From assembly GCA_014382705.1 (NCBI GenBank), contig JACNJE010000142.1, positions 7,267 to 44,628 on the forward strand: a DNA stretch of 37,362 bases. The letters run 5' to 3'. This DNA comes from Verrucomicrobiota bacterium. GTDB lineage: Bacteria; Verrucomicrobiota; Verrucomicrobiia; Limisphaerales; UBA1096. Positions 17,683 through 26,240 of this stretch are shown in pieces (within the stretch, counting starts at the first letter, position 1; every line of letters begins with the position of its first letter). The notes under the pieces are model-generated. The model was given only the letters and a program-made list of their open reading frames with translations, had not been told where the DNA came from and ran no database searches. The position numbers and the translations under genes are program-made.

Positions 17683-20259
17683 ATGAAAACAACCTGTTTA
17701 TTCTCGTACTGGATGAAGGCTGCGGCCGTCGTAGCCCTCATTTTCGCCCTGAATCAATCCCCGCTGGCCAAGGTGATCGATGATTTCGACGACAACAAGG
17801 TCACCGGCTGGGAGAAGTTTGACTTCGGCACCGGCAATGGCTTTTTCAAGGAGGAGGATGGCCAATTCGAGATCGGCATGCACCAGCCCACCGGCCAGCC
17901 GTTTTTCGTCGCGGCTACCCACACCGGGGAAAAGTTCACCATTGAGGACGGCGTCACGCTGGAGTTCCGACTGGACCTGATCGGGGCCAACCAGTCGGAC
18001 GCCTTTGCGGTGATGGGTTTCATTCCCAGCGAATCGCCGGTGAGCCAGCTCAGCGGATACAGCCTGGCCAAGGATGACAACGATGTGCTGTTAGCCAAGG
18101 GGTTGAACAAGTATTTCTACGACATCACCGAGGGTGACTGGATCGACACCCCGGAGAACATCACCCTGAGCCTGACGATGACCGGCAAGGGGGAAAGCGT
18201 CGAGGTGACCACCCGGGTGTTTGACATTGAGAACAACAACGCCATGGTGTTCGAGAAAACGATCATGGACACCCCGGAGGCGGACGACCTCGACACCGGC
18301 GACGACAGCCCGGCCGCCAGTTTCATCGGCAAGCCCGGAAACTTTGCGATACTCCTCTATCACAACGACGGCACCGGCGCGTTGCCGGCCTCCTCGATCA
18401 CGGTCGACAACGCCAAGGTGTTCCAGTACGAGAGCGCCCCGATCGATGACTTTGACGATAACAAGGTCACCGGCTGGGAGAAGTTCGATTTCGGCACCGG
18501 CAACGGCTTCCTTAAGGAGGAGGACGGTCACTTCGAGATCGGCATGCACCAGCCCACCGGCCAGCCGTTTTTCGTCGCGGCCACCTACACGGCCAAGACG
18601 TTCACCATCGAGGACGGCGTCACCGTCGAGTTCAGCGCGGATCTCATCGCGGCCAACCAGTCCGACGCCTTCGTGGTGGTCAGCTTCATCCCCAACGACA
18701 CACCGGTCAGCCAGCTCAACGGATACAGCCTGGCCAAGGACGACAACGACGTGCTCCTGGCCAAGGGGTTGAACCGGTACTTCTTCGACATCACCGAGGG
18801 GGACTGGATCGAGTACCCGGAAAACATACGGTTGATCTTGACCATGACCGGGTCGGGCACTTCGGTGGAAGTGACCACGCGGGTGTTCGACATCGAGAAC
18901 AACCTCGCGCTGTTGTTCGAGAACACCGTCACCGACACCGCCGAGGCGGAGGATCTCGACACGGGCAACGACGCTCCTCCCGCCAGCTTCATCGACACGC
19001 CCGGTAAATTCGTCCTGCTGCTCTACCACAACGACGGCACCGGCGCGCTGCCCGCCTCCTCCATCACGGTGGACAATGCCCATGCGTCCGTTTCCGGGGC
19101 GGCGGACAAGAACCAATTGCCGGTGATTTCCGAGGTCTCGCCGGTGACCACCAGCCCGTTCCTGCCCACCTCGACCAAGATCACGTTCGTCGTCACCGAC
19201 GACCAGGCGATCGATCCGGGGGCCATCAGCGTCACGCTGAACGGCACCAAGTACACCACGGCCAACGGCCTCGCGGTCTCGGGCACGGAAAAAGCACGCG
19301 ATGTTTCACTGGGCGGCCTGCAGGCCAACACGACTTACCACGCCGTCCTGACGGCCGCCGATTCCGAGGGCGAAACCGACTCACGCAACCTGTATTTTGA
19401 CACCTTCAGCAGCGATGCCCTCGTGATCGAGTCCGAGGATTACAACTTCGAATACGGGGAGTTCATCGACGACCCGGTTGTGATCCCCGAACTGGATGAG
19501 GGCGGCGACATCAACTGGAGTGAGAAGTCGTACATCGCCAACGAGGGGGAGGCCCTGATCGACTATTTCGACAATGACGAGGCGATCAACCCGGCGACGC
19601 ACCGGTATCGCCCGTATGACGGTGGCTCCACGATGCCGGCGCAGGATCTGGAACGGGCCAAGTTTGCCGAGGCGGGCGGCGTGGCCAAGGGCGTGCACGA
19701 CTTTGGCCTGTTGGACATCGAGGAGGGCGAGTGGCTCAACTACACGCGCACTTTCCCGAAGGGCGATTATCTTGTTTACCTGCGACAGGCCCAGTTCTCC
19801 ATGCTCAAGGCCGTCGCCACGCTGGAACTCGTGACTGGCGACACGGCGGAAGAGGATCAAACCACCGAGCCGCTGGGCACGTTCATCGGCTCGGAATCCG
19901 GCGTCGAGTACCGGAACGTCCCGCTGACCAACGAGGACGGCAGCGAGCCGGTCGTCCTGAAGCTGAGCGGCAAGACCACCCTGCGGCTCACCCAGCGCAC
20001 CACCGATCCGGAGGACATTTACTGGAAGCAGAACTACCTCGTGTTCATCAAGTACGTGAAGCCGACGCTGGCGCTGCAGTCCAGCCCGGCCGTGAACGGC
20101 CCGTACACGACCGACGCGGGCGCCGCCATCGACGAGGCCAGCCGCACGGTCTCGCTTGGCCAAGCGGGGGCCACCCGGTTTTACCGGCTCAGCGGCGCGG
20201 CGGTGAAGATTAAGAGCATCGGGGTGGCCAACGGCAAGGTGACCCTCCGGTACGAGTAA
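17683..20259 (+). CDS. Exported protein with duplicated N-terminal domain and CBM6-like C-terminal domain
   Basis: The 858-residue protein starts at ATG 17683. Longer in-frame starts exist but lack conservation, and this one opens with a signal peptide ('WMKAAAVVALIFALNQSPLA', to about residue 28). Two tandem copies of a 222-residue domain follow, each beginning 'IDDFDDNKVTGWEKFDFGTG' (residues about 32 and 254) and closing with 'LLYHNDGTGALPASSITVDN'. This resembles a jelly-roll, LamG-like fold. Next is an Ig/fibronectin-like domain, then a CBM6-like region ('IESEDYNFEYGEF', 'EEGEWLNYTRTFPKGDYLVY'). It ends in a small 'ATRFYRLSG...VTLRYE' domain. No catalytic site is evident, so carbohydrate binding is inference. 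It ends at a strong terminator. Confidence 0.82.
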   Translation: MKTTCLFSYWMKAAAVVALIFALNQSPLAKVIDDFDDNKVTGWEKFDFGTGNGFFKEEDGQFEIGMHQPTGQPFFVAATHTGEKFTIEDGVTLEFRLDLIGANQSDAFAVMGFIPSESPVSQLSGYSLAKDDNDVLLAKGLNKYFYDITEGDWIDTPENITLSLTMTGKGESVEVTTRVFDIENNNAMVFEKTIMDTPEADDLDTGDDSPAASFIGKPGNFAILLYHNDGTGALPASSITVDNAKVFQYESAPIDDFDDNKVTGWEKFDFGTGNGFLKEEDGHFEIGMHQPTGQPFFVAATYTAKTFTIEDGVTVEFSADLIAANQSDAFVVVSFIPNDTPVSQLNGYSLAKDDNDVLLAKGLNRYFFDITEGDWIEYPENIRLILTMTGSGTSVEVTTRVFDIENNLALLFENTVTDTAEAEDLDTGNDAPPASFIDTPGKFVLLLYHNDGTGALPASSITVDNAHASVSGAADKNQLPVISEVSPVTTSPFLPTSTKITFVVTDDQAIDPGAISVTLNGTKYTTANGLAVSGTEKARDVSLGGLQANTTYHAVLTAADSEGETDSRNLYFDTFSSDALVIESEDYNFEYGEFIDDPVVIPELDEGGDINWSEKSYIANEGEALIDYFDNDEAINPATHRYRPYDGGSTMPAQDLERAKFAEAGGVAKGVHDFGLLDIEEGEWLNYTRTFPKGDYLVYLRQAQFSMLKAVATLELVTGDTAEEDQTTEPLGTFIGSESGVEYRNVPLTNEDGSEPVVLKLSGKTTLRLTQRTTDPEDIYWKQNYLVFIKYVKPTLALQSSPAVNGPYTTDAGAAIDEASRTVSLGQAGATRFYRLSGAAVKIKSIGVANGKVTLRYE
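17776..19085 (+). repeat. Two tandem domain copies, period 666 bp
   Basis: The second copy begins near 18445. Protein identity is high throughout and DNA similarity is obvious (for example GACAACAAGGTCACCGGCTG against GATAACAAGGTCACCGGCTG), indicating a fairly recent internal duplication. Confidence 0.85.
20153..20166. repeat. Exact copy of palindrome CGCTTGGCCAAGCG
   Basis: Read as L-G-Q-A close to the C-terminus of the 858-residue exported protein. Confidence 0.9.
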
Positions 20260-20290
20260 GTTTGGCCAGGCGCTTGGCCAACCGAATAAA

Positions 20291-20320
20291 AAAAAGGGAG
20301 CCGGATACGGCTCCCTTTTT
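20291..20320. terminator. Bidirectional rho-independent terminator
   Basis: Perfect 13-bp arms (AAAAAGGGAGCCG / CGGCTCCCTTTTT) with a GATA loop give a GC stem with a U-tract on either strand. It lies between two convergent genes and can end both the rightward exported-protein gene and the leftward glnB. Confidence 0.9.
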
Positions 20321-20349
20321 GTTTTGCCTTTTGAAAACTGGTATCGCGC

Positions 20350-20697
<348 letters not shown>

Positions 20698-20718
20698 TTA
20701 ATGCTGCTCGGTTCGGGG

Positions 20719-20730
20719 TTGCGCAACCTC
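20719..20730. repeat. 12-bp palindrome in the glnB leader
   Basis: GGTTGCGCAACC is a perfect palindrome between the sigma-54 promoter and the glnB start. It could be a binding site or small hairpin; function unknown. Confidence 0.35.
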
Positions 20731-20767
20731 TCGCACTCCGCCGCGAACCGCTCGCGCCCAATAAAGC

Positions 20768-20784
20768 TGCAAGTCTTGTGCCAA
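20768..20784 (-). promoter_or_regulatory. Sigma-54 (RpoN) promoter of glnB
   Basis: On the minus strand the site reads TTGGCACAAGACTTGCA. It matches the -24/-12 consensus TGGCAC-N5-TTGCA exactly, with the GG and GC dinucleotides correctly spaced. Transcription would start near 20757, giving a leader of about 70 nt before glnB. Confidence 0.8.
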
Positions 20785-20983
20785 AGCTCCAAAATGAATC
20801 CATAACCCATTCAACACGAGTAAGCTACGGGTTTGTTCTGGCGGCACTTGGCCAAGCGGACACGTGGTTTTTGCCGCCGATACAGAGGGTTATTTCGCAA
20901 GGTGTTCAAAAACAGACAGTCCCTCCGGCTTGGCCACTCGACTCCGGTCGCCTTTGCCCCTAGCCTGCGCCGCGTTGTCTGAG

Positions 20984-22558
20984 ATGCTCAAATCCTCCGG
21001 CGCCATGGCCGGGGCCACGCTGCTCAGTCGCCTGCTCGGGATGGTGCGGGTGATGGTGTACGCCCGATTCATGGGCGACGGGGCGATCGCCAGCGCTTTC
21101 GTTTACGCCTTCCAGATTCCCAACTTGTTCCGGCGCCTGCTGGGTGAGGGTGCACTCACGGCGGCGTTCATCCCGCTGTTCAAGCACAAGGAGAAAACCG
21201 AGGGCGACAAGGCGATGTGGCACACGGCCAACGCCGTCGTCTCGGCGCTGGTGGTGGTGGCCGCGCTGGGGGTGGGGCTGGTGATGCTCGGTATTTCGCT
21301 GGCGCTGATGTGGGGAGGGGTCGGTGACCACACGCGGCTGATGCTCGAGCTGTTGCGGGTGGTGTTCCCGTACATGCTGCTGGTCTGCCTCGCGGCGGTG
21401 TTCATGGGCATGCTCAACTCGCGCGGCTTTTTTTTCATCCCGGCGATGGGTGCCACGCTGCTTAACGTGGTGATGATCGCCACGGTGCTGCTCGTCGCGC
21501 CGCACTGGGGCGACGACTTGGGCGAGCAGATTTTTGCGCTGGCGTTCGGCGTGCTGGTGGCCGGGGTGGCGCAGGCCGGCTTCCAGTTGCCGTATTTGTT
21601 TCGCGAAGGCTACCGGCCCCGCTGGGTGGCGCCGTGGCGCAACGACTCTGTTCGAGAGGTGGTTCGCAAGATGATCCCGGCAACGATCGGTGTGGCGGCG
21701 TTCCAGTTCAACATCATCATCACGCAGACGCTGGCGTTCTGGATCGAGCGCGCCACCGGCGCGAAGATCGTGGCGGCATTCGAGTACGCGGTGCGGCTAA
21801 TGGAACTGCCGCAGGGGGTGTTCGGCGTCTCACTGGCGACGTTCCTTTTGCCGACGTTGGCCGGCTTGGCCGCGGATAAACAGTTCCCCGAGTTTCGCGA
21901 CGCCCTGCGGCGGGGCATGGGTTATTTGTTTTTCGTCAACGCCATCGCCGCGGCGATGCTGATCGTGCTGGCCGAGCCGATGGTGCGGCTGCTGTTCGAG
22001 CGCGGCGAGTTCACCGCCGACTCCACCCGCCGTGCCTCGTTCGCGCTGATGTGCCTCGCGCCAAGCCTGCTGACCTACTCGGCGGTCAACGTCATGGCGC
22101 GGGCGTTTTACGCCATGGGCGACACGAAAGTGCCGATGCAGATCAGCGCGGTCTGTCTCTGCCTGAACATCGTGGTGCTCGTGCCGCTCCTCTTCACGTT
22201 CCCGAAGGGCCAGCAGGCCGGCGCGCTGGGCCTGGCCAACGCCCTCAGCTCGCTCGTCAATGTTGGGCTGCTGTCGTACGCCCTCAAGCGCAAGATGCCC
22301 AAGTGGGAGTTTCAACCCCTGCTCCGGCCGCTCGCCGGCATGCTGTTGGCGGCCGGTGTCGCCGGGGTTACCGCCTGGTTTTTGCACGGCCAATGGGTGG
22401 CCAATTTTGGCCGCGAGACGGTGTGGCTGAAGATCGGCGAGGTGTTCGCCCCGGCCATCGTCGCGGCGCTGGGCTACTGGGGGATCACCGCCGCCATCGG
22501 CCTGCGCGAAGCCCGCGACTTGACCGCCCTGTTCCGCCGCGGCCGGCCGGGCGAATGA
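20984..22558 (+). CDS. murJ: Lipid II flippase MurJ (MviN family)
   Basis: The 524-residue polytopic membrane protein flips lipid II across the inner membrane for peptidoglycan synthesis. The start is placed at ATG 20984 ('MLKSSGAMAGATLLSRLLGM'), which matches the family's usual N-terminus; an upstream in-frame start adds 40 unrelated residues. Family hallmarks are 'AFQIPNLFRRLLGEGALTAAFIPLF' split over helices 1-2, 'GLGVSLATFLLPTL'-like sequence seen here as 'GVFGVSLATFLLPTLAG', and 'ERGEFTADSTRRASFAL'. About 14 hydrophobic segments follow in order. It is separated from purU by 71 nt containing the palindrome. Confidence 0.93.
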   Translation: MLKSSGAMAGATLLSRLLGMVRVMVYARFMGDGAIASAFVYAFQIPNLFRRLLGEGALTAAFIPLFKHKEKTEGDKAMWHTANAVVSALVVVAALGVGLVMLGISLALMWGGVGDHTRLMLELLRVVFPYMLLVCLAAVFMGMLNSRGFFFIPAMGATLLNVVMIATVLLVAPHWGDDLGEQIFALAFGVLVAGVAQAGFQLPYLFREGYRPRWVAPWRNDSVREVVRKMIPATIGVAAFQFNIIITQTLAFWIERATGAKIVAAFEYAVRLMELPQGVFGVSLATFLLPTLAGLAADKQFPEFRDALRRGMGYLFFVNAIAAAMLIVLAEPMVRLLFERGEFTADSTRRASFALMCLAPSLLTYSAVNVMARAFYAMGDTKVPMQISAVCLCLNIVVLVPLLFTFPKGQQAGALGLANALSSLVNVGLLSYALKRKMPKWEFQPLLRPLAGMLLAAGVAGVTAWFLHGQWVANFGRETVWLKIGEVFAPAIVAALGYWGITAAIGLREARDLTALFRRGRPGE

Positions 22559-22560
22559 TC

Positions 22561-22574
22561 CGCTTGGCCAAGCG
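22561..22574. repeat. Exact palindrome CGCTTGGCCAAGCG plus partial second copy after murJ
   Basis: Starts two bases after the murJ stop and runs into a second half-copy (GCGCTTGGCC). It can fold as a hairpin followed by T-rich sequence (GTTTTCGCTTTT), so it might act as a weak terminator or processing site between murJ and purU. Confidence 0.8.
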
Positions 22575-22629
22575 CTTGGCCGTTTTCGCTTTTCTCCGCA
22601 CCCCAAAAACCGCTTAATTGCGCGCCGCA

Positions 22630-23475
22630 ATGAGTCGTTACGCGACCATCACCGTCATCGGGCGGGACAAGACCGGCGTGGTGGCCGGGGTCACCAACCT
22701 GTTGTTCAAGTCCAGGGCCAACATCGAGGCGCTGGAGGAACAGGTCACGCGCGGCCAGTTCAGCATGACCCTGCAGGCCAGTTGGAAAGCGGCCTCGTTT
22801 GACGAGAACGCGCTTGGCCAAGGGCTGCGCGCACTCGGCCGCGAGCTGGGGATGGAGATCAAGTGGTGGTTCACCGACCCGAAACGCCCGCAGCGCATGG
22901 CGCTGATGGTTACCCGTGAACCGCACTGTCTTGACGCCGTCATCGAGGCGGTCAACGCCAGGCGGCTGAAGGCGGAGATTGTGGCGGTCATCGGCAACCA
23001 CCGTGACCTGCAGGCCACGGCCGAGAAAGTCGGCCTGCCTTTTCATTATGTCTCATGGACGAACCGGGCCAAGGCGGAGGAGAAGACCCTAAAGATTCTC
23101 GAGAAGGCGCAGGCGGATTTCGTGGTGCTGGCCCGGTTCATGAAAATCTTGTCGCCGAACTTCGTTTGGCGGTTCAAGAACAAGATCATCAACATCCATC
23201 CATCGCTGCTTCCCGGCTTCCCCGGGCCGCAGCCGTACCGGCAGGCGTACGAGCACGGCGTGAAGATTGCCGGCGTGAGCGCGCACTTCGTGAGCATGCA
23301 CCTGGACGAGGGGCCGATCATCGCGCAGGAAAGTTTCCGTATCAAGCCGGGCATGACGCTCAGGCAGATCGTGGCCGCCGGCCAGCCGCTCGAGGCCAAG
23401 GCATTGGTGAACGGCATCCGCCTCTACCTCACCAGGCAGCTCGACGTGCACTGGGGCGTGGTCAATCAGGTCTGA
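22630..23475 (+). CDS. purU: Formyltetrahydrofolate deformylase
   Basis: The 281-residue protein hydrolyses 10-formyl-THF to formate and THF, balancing one-carbon pools and supplying formate to PurT in organisms that have it. An N-terminal ACT domain ('ITVIGRDKTGVVAGVTNLLF') is followed by a formyltransferase domain with 'INIHPSLLPGFPG' (catalytic Asn and His) and 'SAHFVSMHLDEGPIIAQ' (catalytic Asp). ATG 22630 is preferred over an upstream TTG because it begins directly at the ACT domain. No clear Shine-Dalgarno sequence is seen. A palindrome variant encodes 'ALGQG' in the linker. It is convergent with the SUF operon, 8 nt away. Confidence 0.93.
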   Translation: MSRYATITVIGRDKTGVVAGVTNLLFKSRANIEALEEQVTRGQFSMTLQASWKAASFDENALGQGLRALGRELGMEIKWWFTDPKRPQRMALMVTREPHCLDAVIEAVNARRLKAEIVAVIGNHRDLQATAEKVGLPFHYVSWTNRAKAEEKTLKILEKAQADFVVLARFMKILSPNFVWRFKNKIINIHPSLLPGFPGPQPYRQAYEHGVKIAGVSAHFVSMHLDEGPIIAQESFRIKPGMTLRQIVAAGQPLEAKALVNGIRLYLTRQLDVHWGVVNQV

Positions 23476-23483
23476 CCGTCGGG

Positions 23484-23996
23484 TCACTCTTCCTCGTCGA
23501 GGAAATTGATCTTGAGGCCGCCGCCGGACTGCGCTTGGCCTTCGTTCAGGCTGTCCTGCAGGGTGGGGGAAAGGGCGCTGCCGGGCTGGGGTGCCGGTTC
23601 CTCCGCTTGGCCAAGCACTTGGTCTTCCGGGGAAAGCGCGGAACGAAGCGCCCCCTGCACCAGCTCAGCGCAGTGAATCTTCATCGGCGGCAGCGGGCCG
23701 AGTTCGCCGGAGAGTTCCTCCGGTTTCATTTCCAACGCTTCGTCTGCGGTTTTACCCCGGATCAACTCGGTGGCGAGGCTGGCCACGGCGATCGCCGTCT
23801 CGCAGCCGAAGCTCTGGAAACTCGCCTTGTCGATGACCTTTTCGCCATCCTGCTCCTTGTACTTCACCCACATGCGGAGCATCTCGCCACATTCGGAGTT
23901 GCCGACCGTGCCGACGGAATCGGCGTCCGGCATCTCGCCGATATTCTGGGGATCGCGGATAGCCTCGGCCACTTTCTTCTGAAGTTCGTCGTTCAT
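23484..23996 (-). CDS. IscU/NifU-N-like iron-sulfur scaffold protein
   Basis: The 170-residue protein has the scaffold fold with the three expected cysteines: C36 in 'GNSECGEM', C65 in 'SFGCETAIAVASLATELI' and C109 in 'KIHCAELVQGAL'. Clusters are built on these residues before transfer to client proteins. The aspartate usually following the first Cys-Gly is glutamate here (CGE). After about residue 121 comes an unstructured Pro/Gln-rich extension with LGQA, not found in classical IscU. The ATG follows directly on the rhodanese gene's stop codon, so the two are co-translated. It is the last gene of the SUF operon. Confidence 0.85.
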   Translation of the reverse strand: MNDELQKKVAEAIRDPQNIGEMPDADSVGTVGNSECGEMLRMWVKYKEQDGEKVIDKASFQSFGCETAIAVASLATELIRGKTADEALEMKPEELSGELGPLPPMKIHCAELVQGALRSALSPEDQVLGQAEEPAPQPGSALSPTLQDSLNEGQAQSGGGLKINFLDEEE

Positions 23997-24545
23997 TTAA
24001 CTGAGCGTGTAGCGGCGAATGGAGGGGTCGATGTCGAGTGACCAGACATCGATGCCACCCCGGAGTGCGTGGACGTTCGGCATGCCGTGCCCGAGATAAT
24101 AGGCGGCGGCGTCAAGGCCCTTTTTGCCCTGATGATCGATCATCACAAACCGTTGATCGTTGTCCCAACTGCCGAGGATTTCCTGCATCAGCGGCTGGGT
24201 AAGCAGCACCGAGCCGTCGATGTGGATCGCCTCAAATTCCTCGCGTGAACGGATGTCCACAAGGCGGATGTCCTCGCCCTTGGCCAAGCGCTTGGCCAAG
24301 TCGGTCGGCTCGATCAGGATGCGCGCATCCTCCTCGTGGCTTCGTTTGATTTGCTCGAGGACTTCGTCAACCGGTAGTTCGCCGTTGCGTTCGCAAACCC
24401 CGGCCAACGTTTCGTCCGGCTGAAACCCACAACTGCTGCACCCCCCGATGTGATACTTGCGAAACAACGCCCGCTGTGCCCCCGGATATACCTGCAGCAC
24501 CTCCCGCATCATCGATTCGATTGTGATGGTGTTCGATTCGTTCAA
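23997..24545 (-). CDS. DUF1858-like plus rhodanese-like protein, lacking the catalytic cysteine
   Basis: In the 182-residue protein, residues about 5-60 resemble DUF1858 ('ITIESMMREVLQVYPG', 'GGCSSCGF' with C36 and C39). Residues about 80-182 are a rhodanese fold ('VDIRSREEFEAIHIDGS', 'NVHALRGGIDVW'). The active-site loop that normally reads C-x-x-G-x-R is DHQGKK (D137 replaces Cys), so sulfurtransfer by this site is unlikely. The start is TTG at 24545, overlapping the hicA stop in TTGA. An internal ATG at 24512 would cut off the conserved start of the DUF1858 region. The linker 'LAKRLAK' is written by two fused palindromes (24280-24300). A role in delivering sulfur or redox partners to the scaffold is inference. 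Confidence 0.8.
   Translation of the reverse strand: MNESNTITIESMMREVLQVYPGAQRALFRKYHIGGCSSCGFQPDETLAGVCERNGELPVDEVLEQIKRSHEEDARILIEPTDLAKRLAKGEDIRLVDIRSREEFEAIHIDGSVLLTQPLMQEILGSWDNDQRFVMIDHQGKKGLDAAAYYLGHGMPNVHALRGGIDVWSLDIDPSIRRYTLS
24280..24300. repeat. Two fused TTGGCCAAG palindromes
   Basis: TTGGCCAAG repeats with a shared GC(G)C junction, read as L-A-K-R-L-A-K in the linker before the rhodanese domain. Confidence 0.85.
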
Positions 24546-24757
24546 ACGTCGTCTGGTGTGAGTCCTGTTTTACGGGCGATTCGAGCCATCATTTTCGGGC
24601 CGATCTCATCGCTGTCGTGGAAGGCGAACACATAATCTGGCCAACCTTCCCGCGCCAAAACTTTATGGGATGAGCCGCTTTGGCGTTTGATCTTCCGACC
24701 GATACGCAGCAACGCTGCCAACACCCGCTTGGCTTTTTTGGAACCCCAAAGGCTCAT
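24542..24757 (-). CDS. hicA: HicA-like mRNA interferase toxin
   Basis: The 71-residue protein has the HicA/YcfA double-stranded-RNA-binding-like fold: 'LLRIGRKIKRQSGSSHKVL' holds the Gly-Ser-x-His with the catalytic histidine, followed by 'WPDYVFAFHDSDEIGPKMM'. HicA toxins cleave mRNA. The start overlaps the hicB stop by 4 nt (ATGA) and the stop overlaps the rhodanese start (TTGA), so the module is inserted seamlessly in the SUF operon. The order antitoxin then toxin is reversed relative to classical hicAB but is common for this subfamily. Confidence 0.85.
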   Translation of the reverse strand: MSLWGSKKAKRVLAALLRIGRKIKRQSGSSHKVLAREGWPDYVFAFHDSDEIGPKMMARIARKTGLTPDDV

Positions 24758-24960
24758 GCGCCAACGGTGAATACTTCCGTCAACTCAGGAACCGGTTCCC
24801 CGTGCTCCAGTCGATCCGCTAGGACGCGCAACGCCAAGGCCTTGGTTCTCGAGATGGCTTCTTTGCGGGAGTTCCCGTAGGCCATTACCCCGGGTAGCAA
24901 CTCAATCTCACCCAGCCAGCGGCCGTCATTTTCGCATTCTGTTTCAACGACGTAGTTCAT
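24754..24960 (-). CDS. hicB: HicB-like antitoxin, short form
   Basis: The 68-residue protein has the HicB partial-RNase-H fold ('ETECENDGRWLGEIELLPGV', 'AYGNSRKEAISRTKALALRV') but no C-terminal DNA-binding domain. It would neutralise HicA by binding and may not autoregulate. It lies 44 nt after sufS; that gap shows no convincing promoter. Confidence 0.85.
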   Translation of the reverse strand: MNYVVETECENDGRWLGEIELLPGVMAYGNSRKEAISRTKALALRVLADRLEHGEPVPELTEVFTVGA

Positions 24961-25004
24961 TCTGTTGGCAAGCTAATCCCGATTTCCTTCGTTGTCGAGC
25001 AAGG

Positions 25005-26240
25005 TTACGCGAACAGTTTTCGCACGTCGTGCACGACCTCGATGAAGCGGTCGACCTCGGCCTCGGTGTTGTAAAAATAGAAACTCGCCCGGGCGGTGGC
25101 CGGGACGCCGAGCTTGGCCAGGAGCGGCTGGTTGCAATGGTGCCCGGCGCGGAGAGCGACGCCCTTTTGGTCGGCCATCGTGGCGAGGTCGAGCGCGTGG
25201 GCGTCCGGCAGCACGAAGCTCACCACACCGGAGCGGCCCTCGCTTGGCCCGAATAGGCGGATGCCGTCGATCCCGGACAGTCGCTCGAAGGCCCGCTTGG
25301 CCAAGCGCTGGTCGTGATCGAAGATCGCCTCGCGGCCGATGGCGTCCAGGTAGTCCAGCGCCGCGTGCAGGCCAACGGCCCCGGCGACGTTCGGCGTGCC
25401 AGCCTCGAACTTGTGCGGCACGACGTTGAACGTCACGTCCCGGTACTCGACCTTTGCGATCATCTCGCCACCGCCCTGGTACGGCGGCATCGCCTCGAGC
25501 AGTTCGCGCCGGCCGTACAGCACGCCGATGCCGGTTGGCCCGCAGGTTTTGTGGCCGGAAAAGGCGAGAAAATCGCAGCCGATCGCCTGCACGTCGACCG
25601 GGGCGTGGCCGGCGCTCTGGGCGGCATCCACCACGGTGACCACCCCGGCGGCACGGGCGCGGGCGCAGATCTCGCTGATTGGATTGACCGTGCCCATGGT
25701 GTTGGAAATATGCGTCAGCGAGAGCAGCCGGGCGCGGGCGAGCTGCTCGTCGAGCCACTGCAGGTCGAGCTGCCCATCGTCGCCGGTGACTTCAATGAAG
25801 TCCAGTTGCGCCCCGATGCGCCGGGCCAGCATCTGCCACGGCACGAGGTTGCTGTGGTGCTCCATCTCGGTGAGGAGGATGGTGTCGCCTTCGCGCAGGT
25901 TTTGCAGCGCCCACGTGTTGGCGACGAGGTTCAGCCCCTCGGTGGTGCCCCGGGTGAAAATGATCTCGTCGCGCGAGCCGGCGTTGAGGTAATCGGCGAC
26001 CCGCTGCCGGGCACCCTCGTACGCCTCGGTGGCGCGATTGCTCAACTCATGGATGCCGCGGTGGACGTTGGCGTTGTCGTGCTCGTAATAACGGCGTATG
26101 GCGTCGATGACCTGGCGCGGTTTCTGGCTGCTGGCGGCGTTGTCGAGGTAGACCAGCGGGTGGCCGTTCACTGTTTCCCGCAGGATCGGGAAGTCGTCTC
26201 GCTTGGCCAAGCTGTCGATGACCGCAGGGGCACTCATCAC
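25005..26240 (-). CDS. sufS: Cysteine desulfurase SufS
   Basis: The 411-residue PLP enzyme takes sulfur from L-cysteine and passes it through a persulfide to SufE for cluster assembly. The PLP lysine is K231 in 'FSGHKTCGPTGIGVLYG'. The persulfide cysteine is C369 in 'RAGHHCNQPLL', and 'EMEHHSNLVPW' is conserved. 'ANVHRGIHELSNRAT' is typical of the SufS group. The start overlaps the sufT stop (ATGA). It carries an LAKR insertion-like segment at 'QRLAKRAFERL' from an exact palindrome copy. Confidence 0.95.
   Translation of the reverse strand: MMSAPAVIDSLAKRDDFPILRETVNGHPLVYLDNAASSQKPRQVIDAIRRYYEHDNANVHRGIHELSNRATEAYEGARQRVADYLNAGSRDEIIFTRGTTEGLNLVANTWALQNLREGDTILLTEMEHHSNLVPWQMLARRIGAQLDFIEVTGDDGQLDLQWLDEQLARARLLSLTHISNTMGTVNPISEICARARAAGVVTVVDAAQSAGHAPVDVQAIGCDFLAFSGHKTCGPTGIGVLYGRRELLEAMPPYQGGGEMIAKVEYRDVTFNVVPHKFEAGTPNVAGAVGLHAALDYLDAIGREAIFDHDQRLAKRAFERLSGIDGIRLFGPSEGRSGVVSFVLPDAHALDLATMADQKGVALRAGHHCNQPLLAKLGVPATARASFYFYNTEAEVDRFIEVVHDVRKLFA
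25294..25307. repeat. Exact copy of palindrome CGCTTGGCCAAGCG (sufS)
   Basis: Read as L-A-K-R within sufS, a different frame from the L-G-Q-A copies. Confidence 0.9.

Noticed and set aside
20778-20963. Small open frame between glnB and murJ
   Set aside because: It covers the region between the glnB promoter and murJ, has no recognisable domain, and its LGQA and AWP pieces come from the palindrome and its variants. I treat 20785-20983 as non-coding upstream sequence of murJ.
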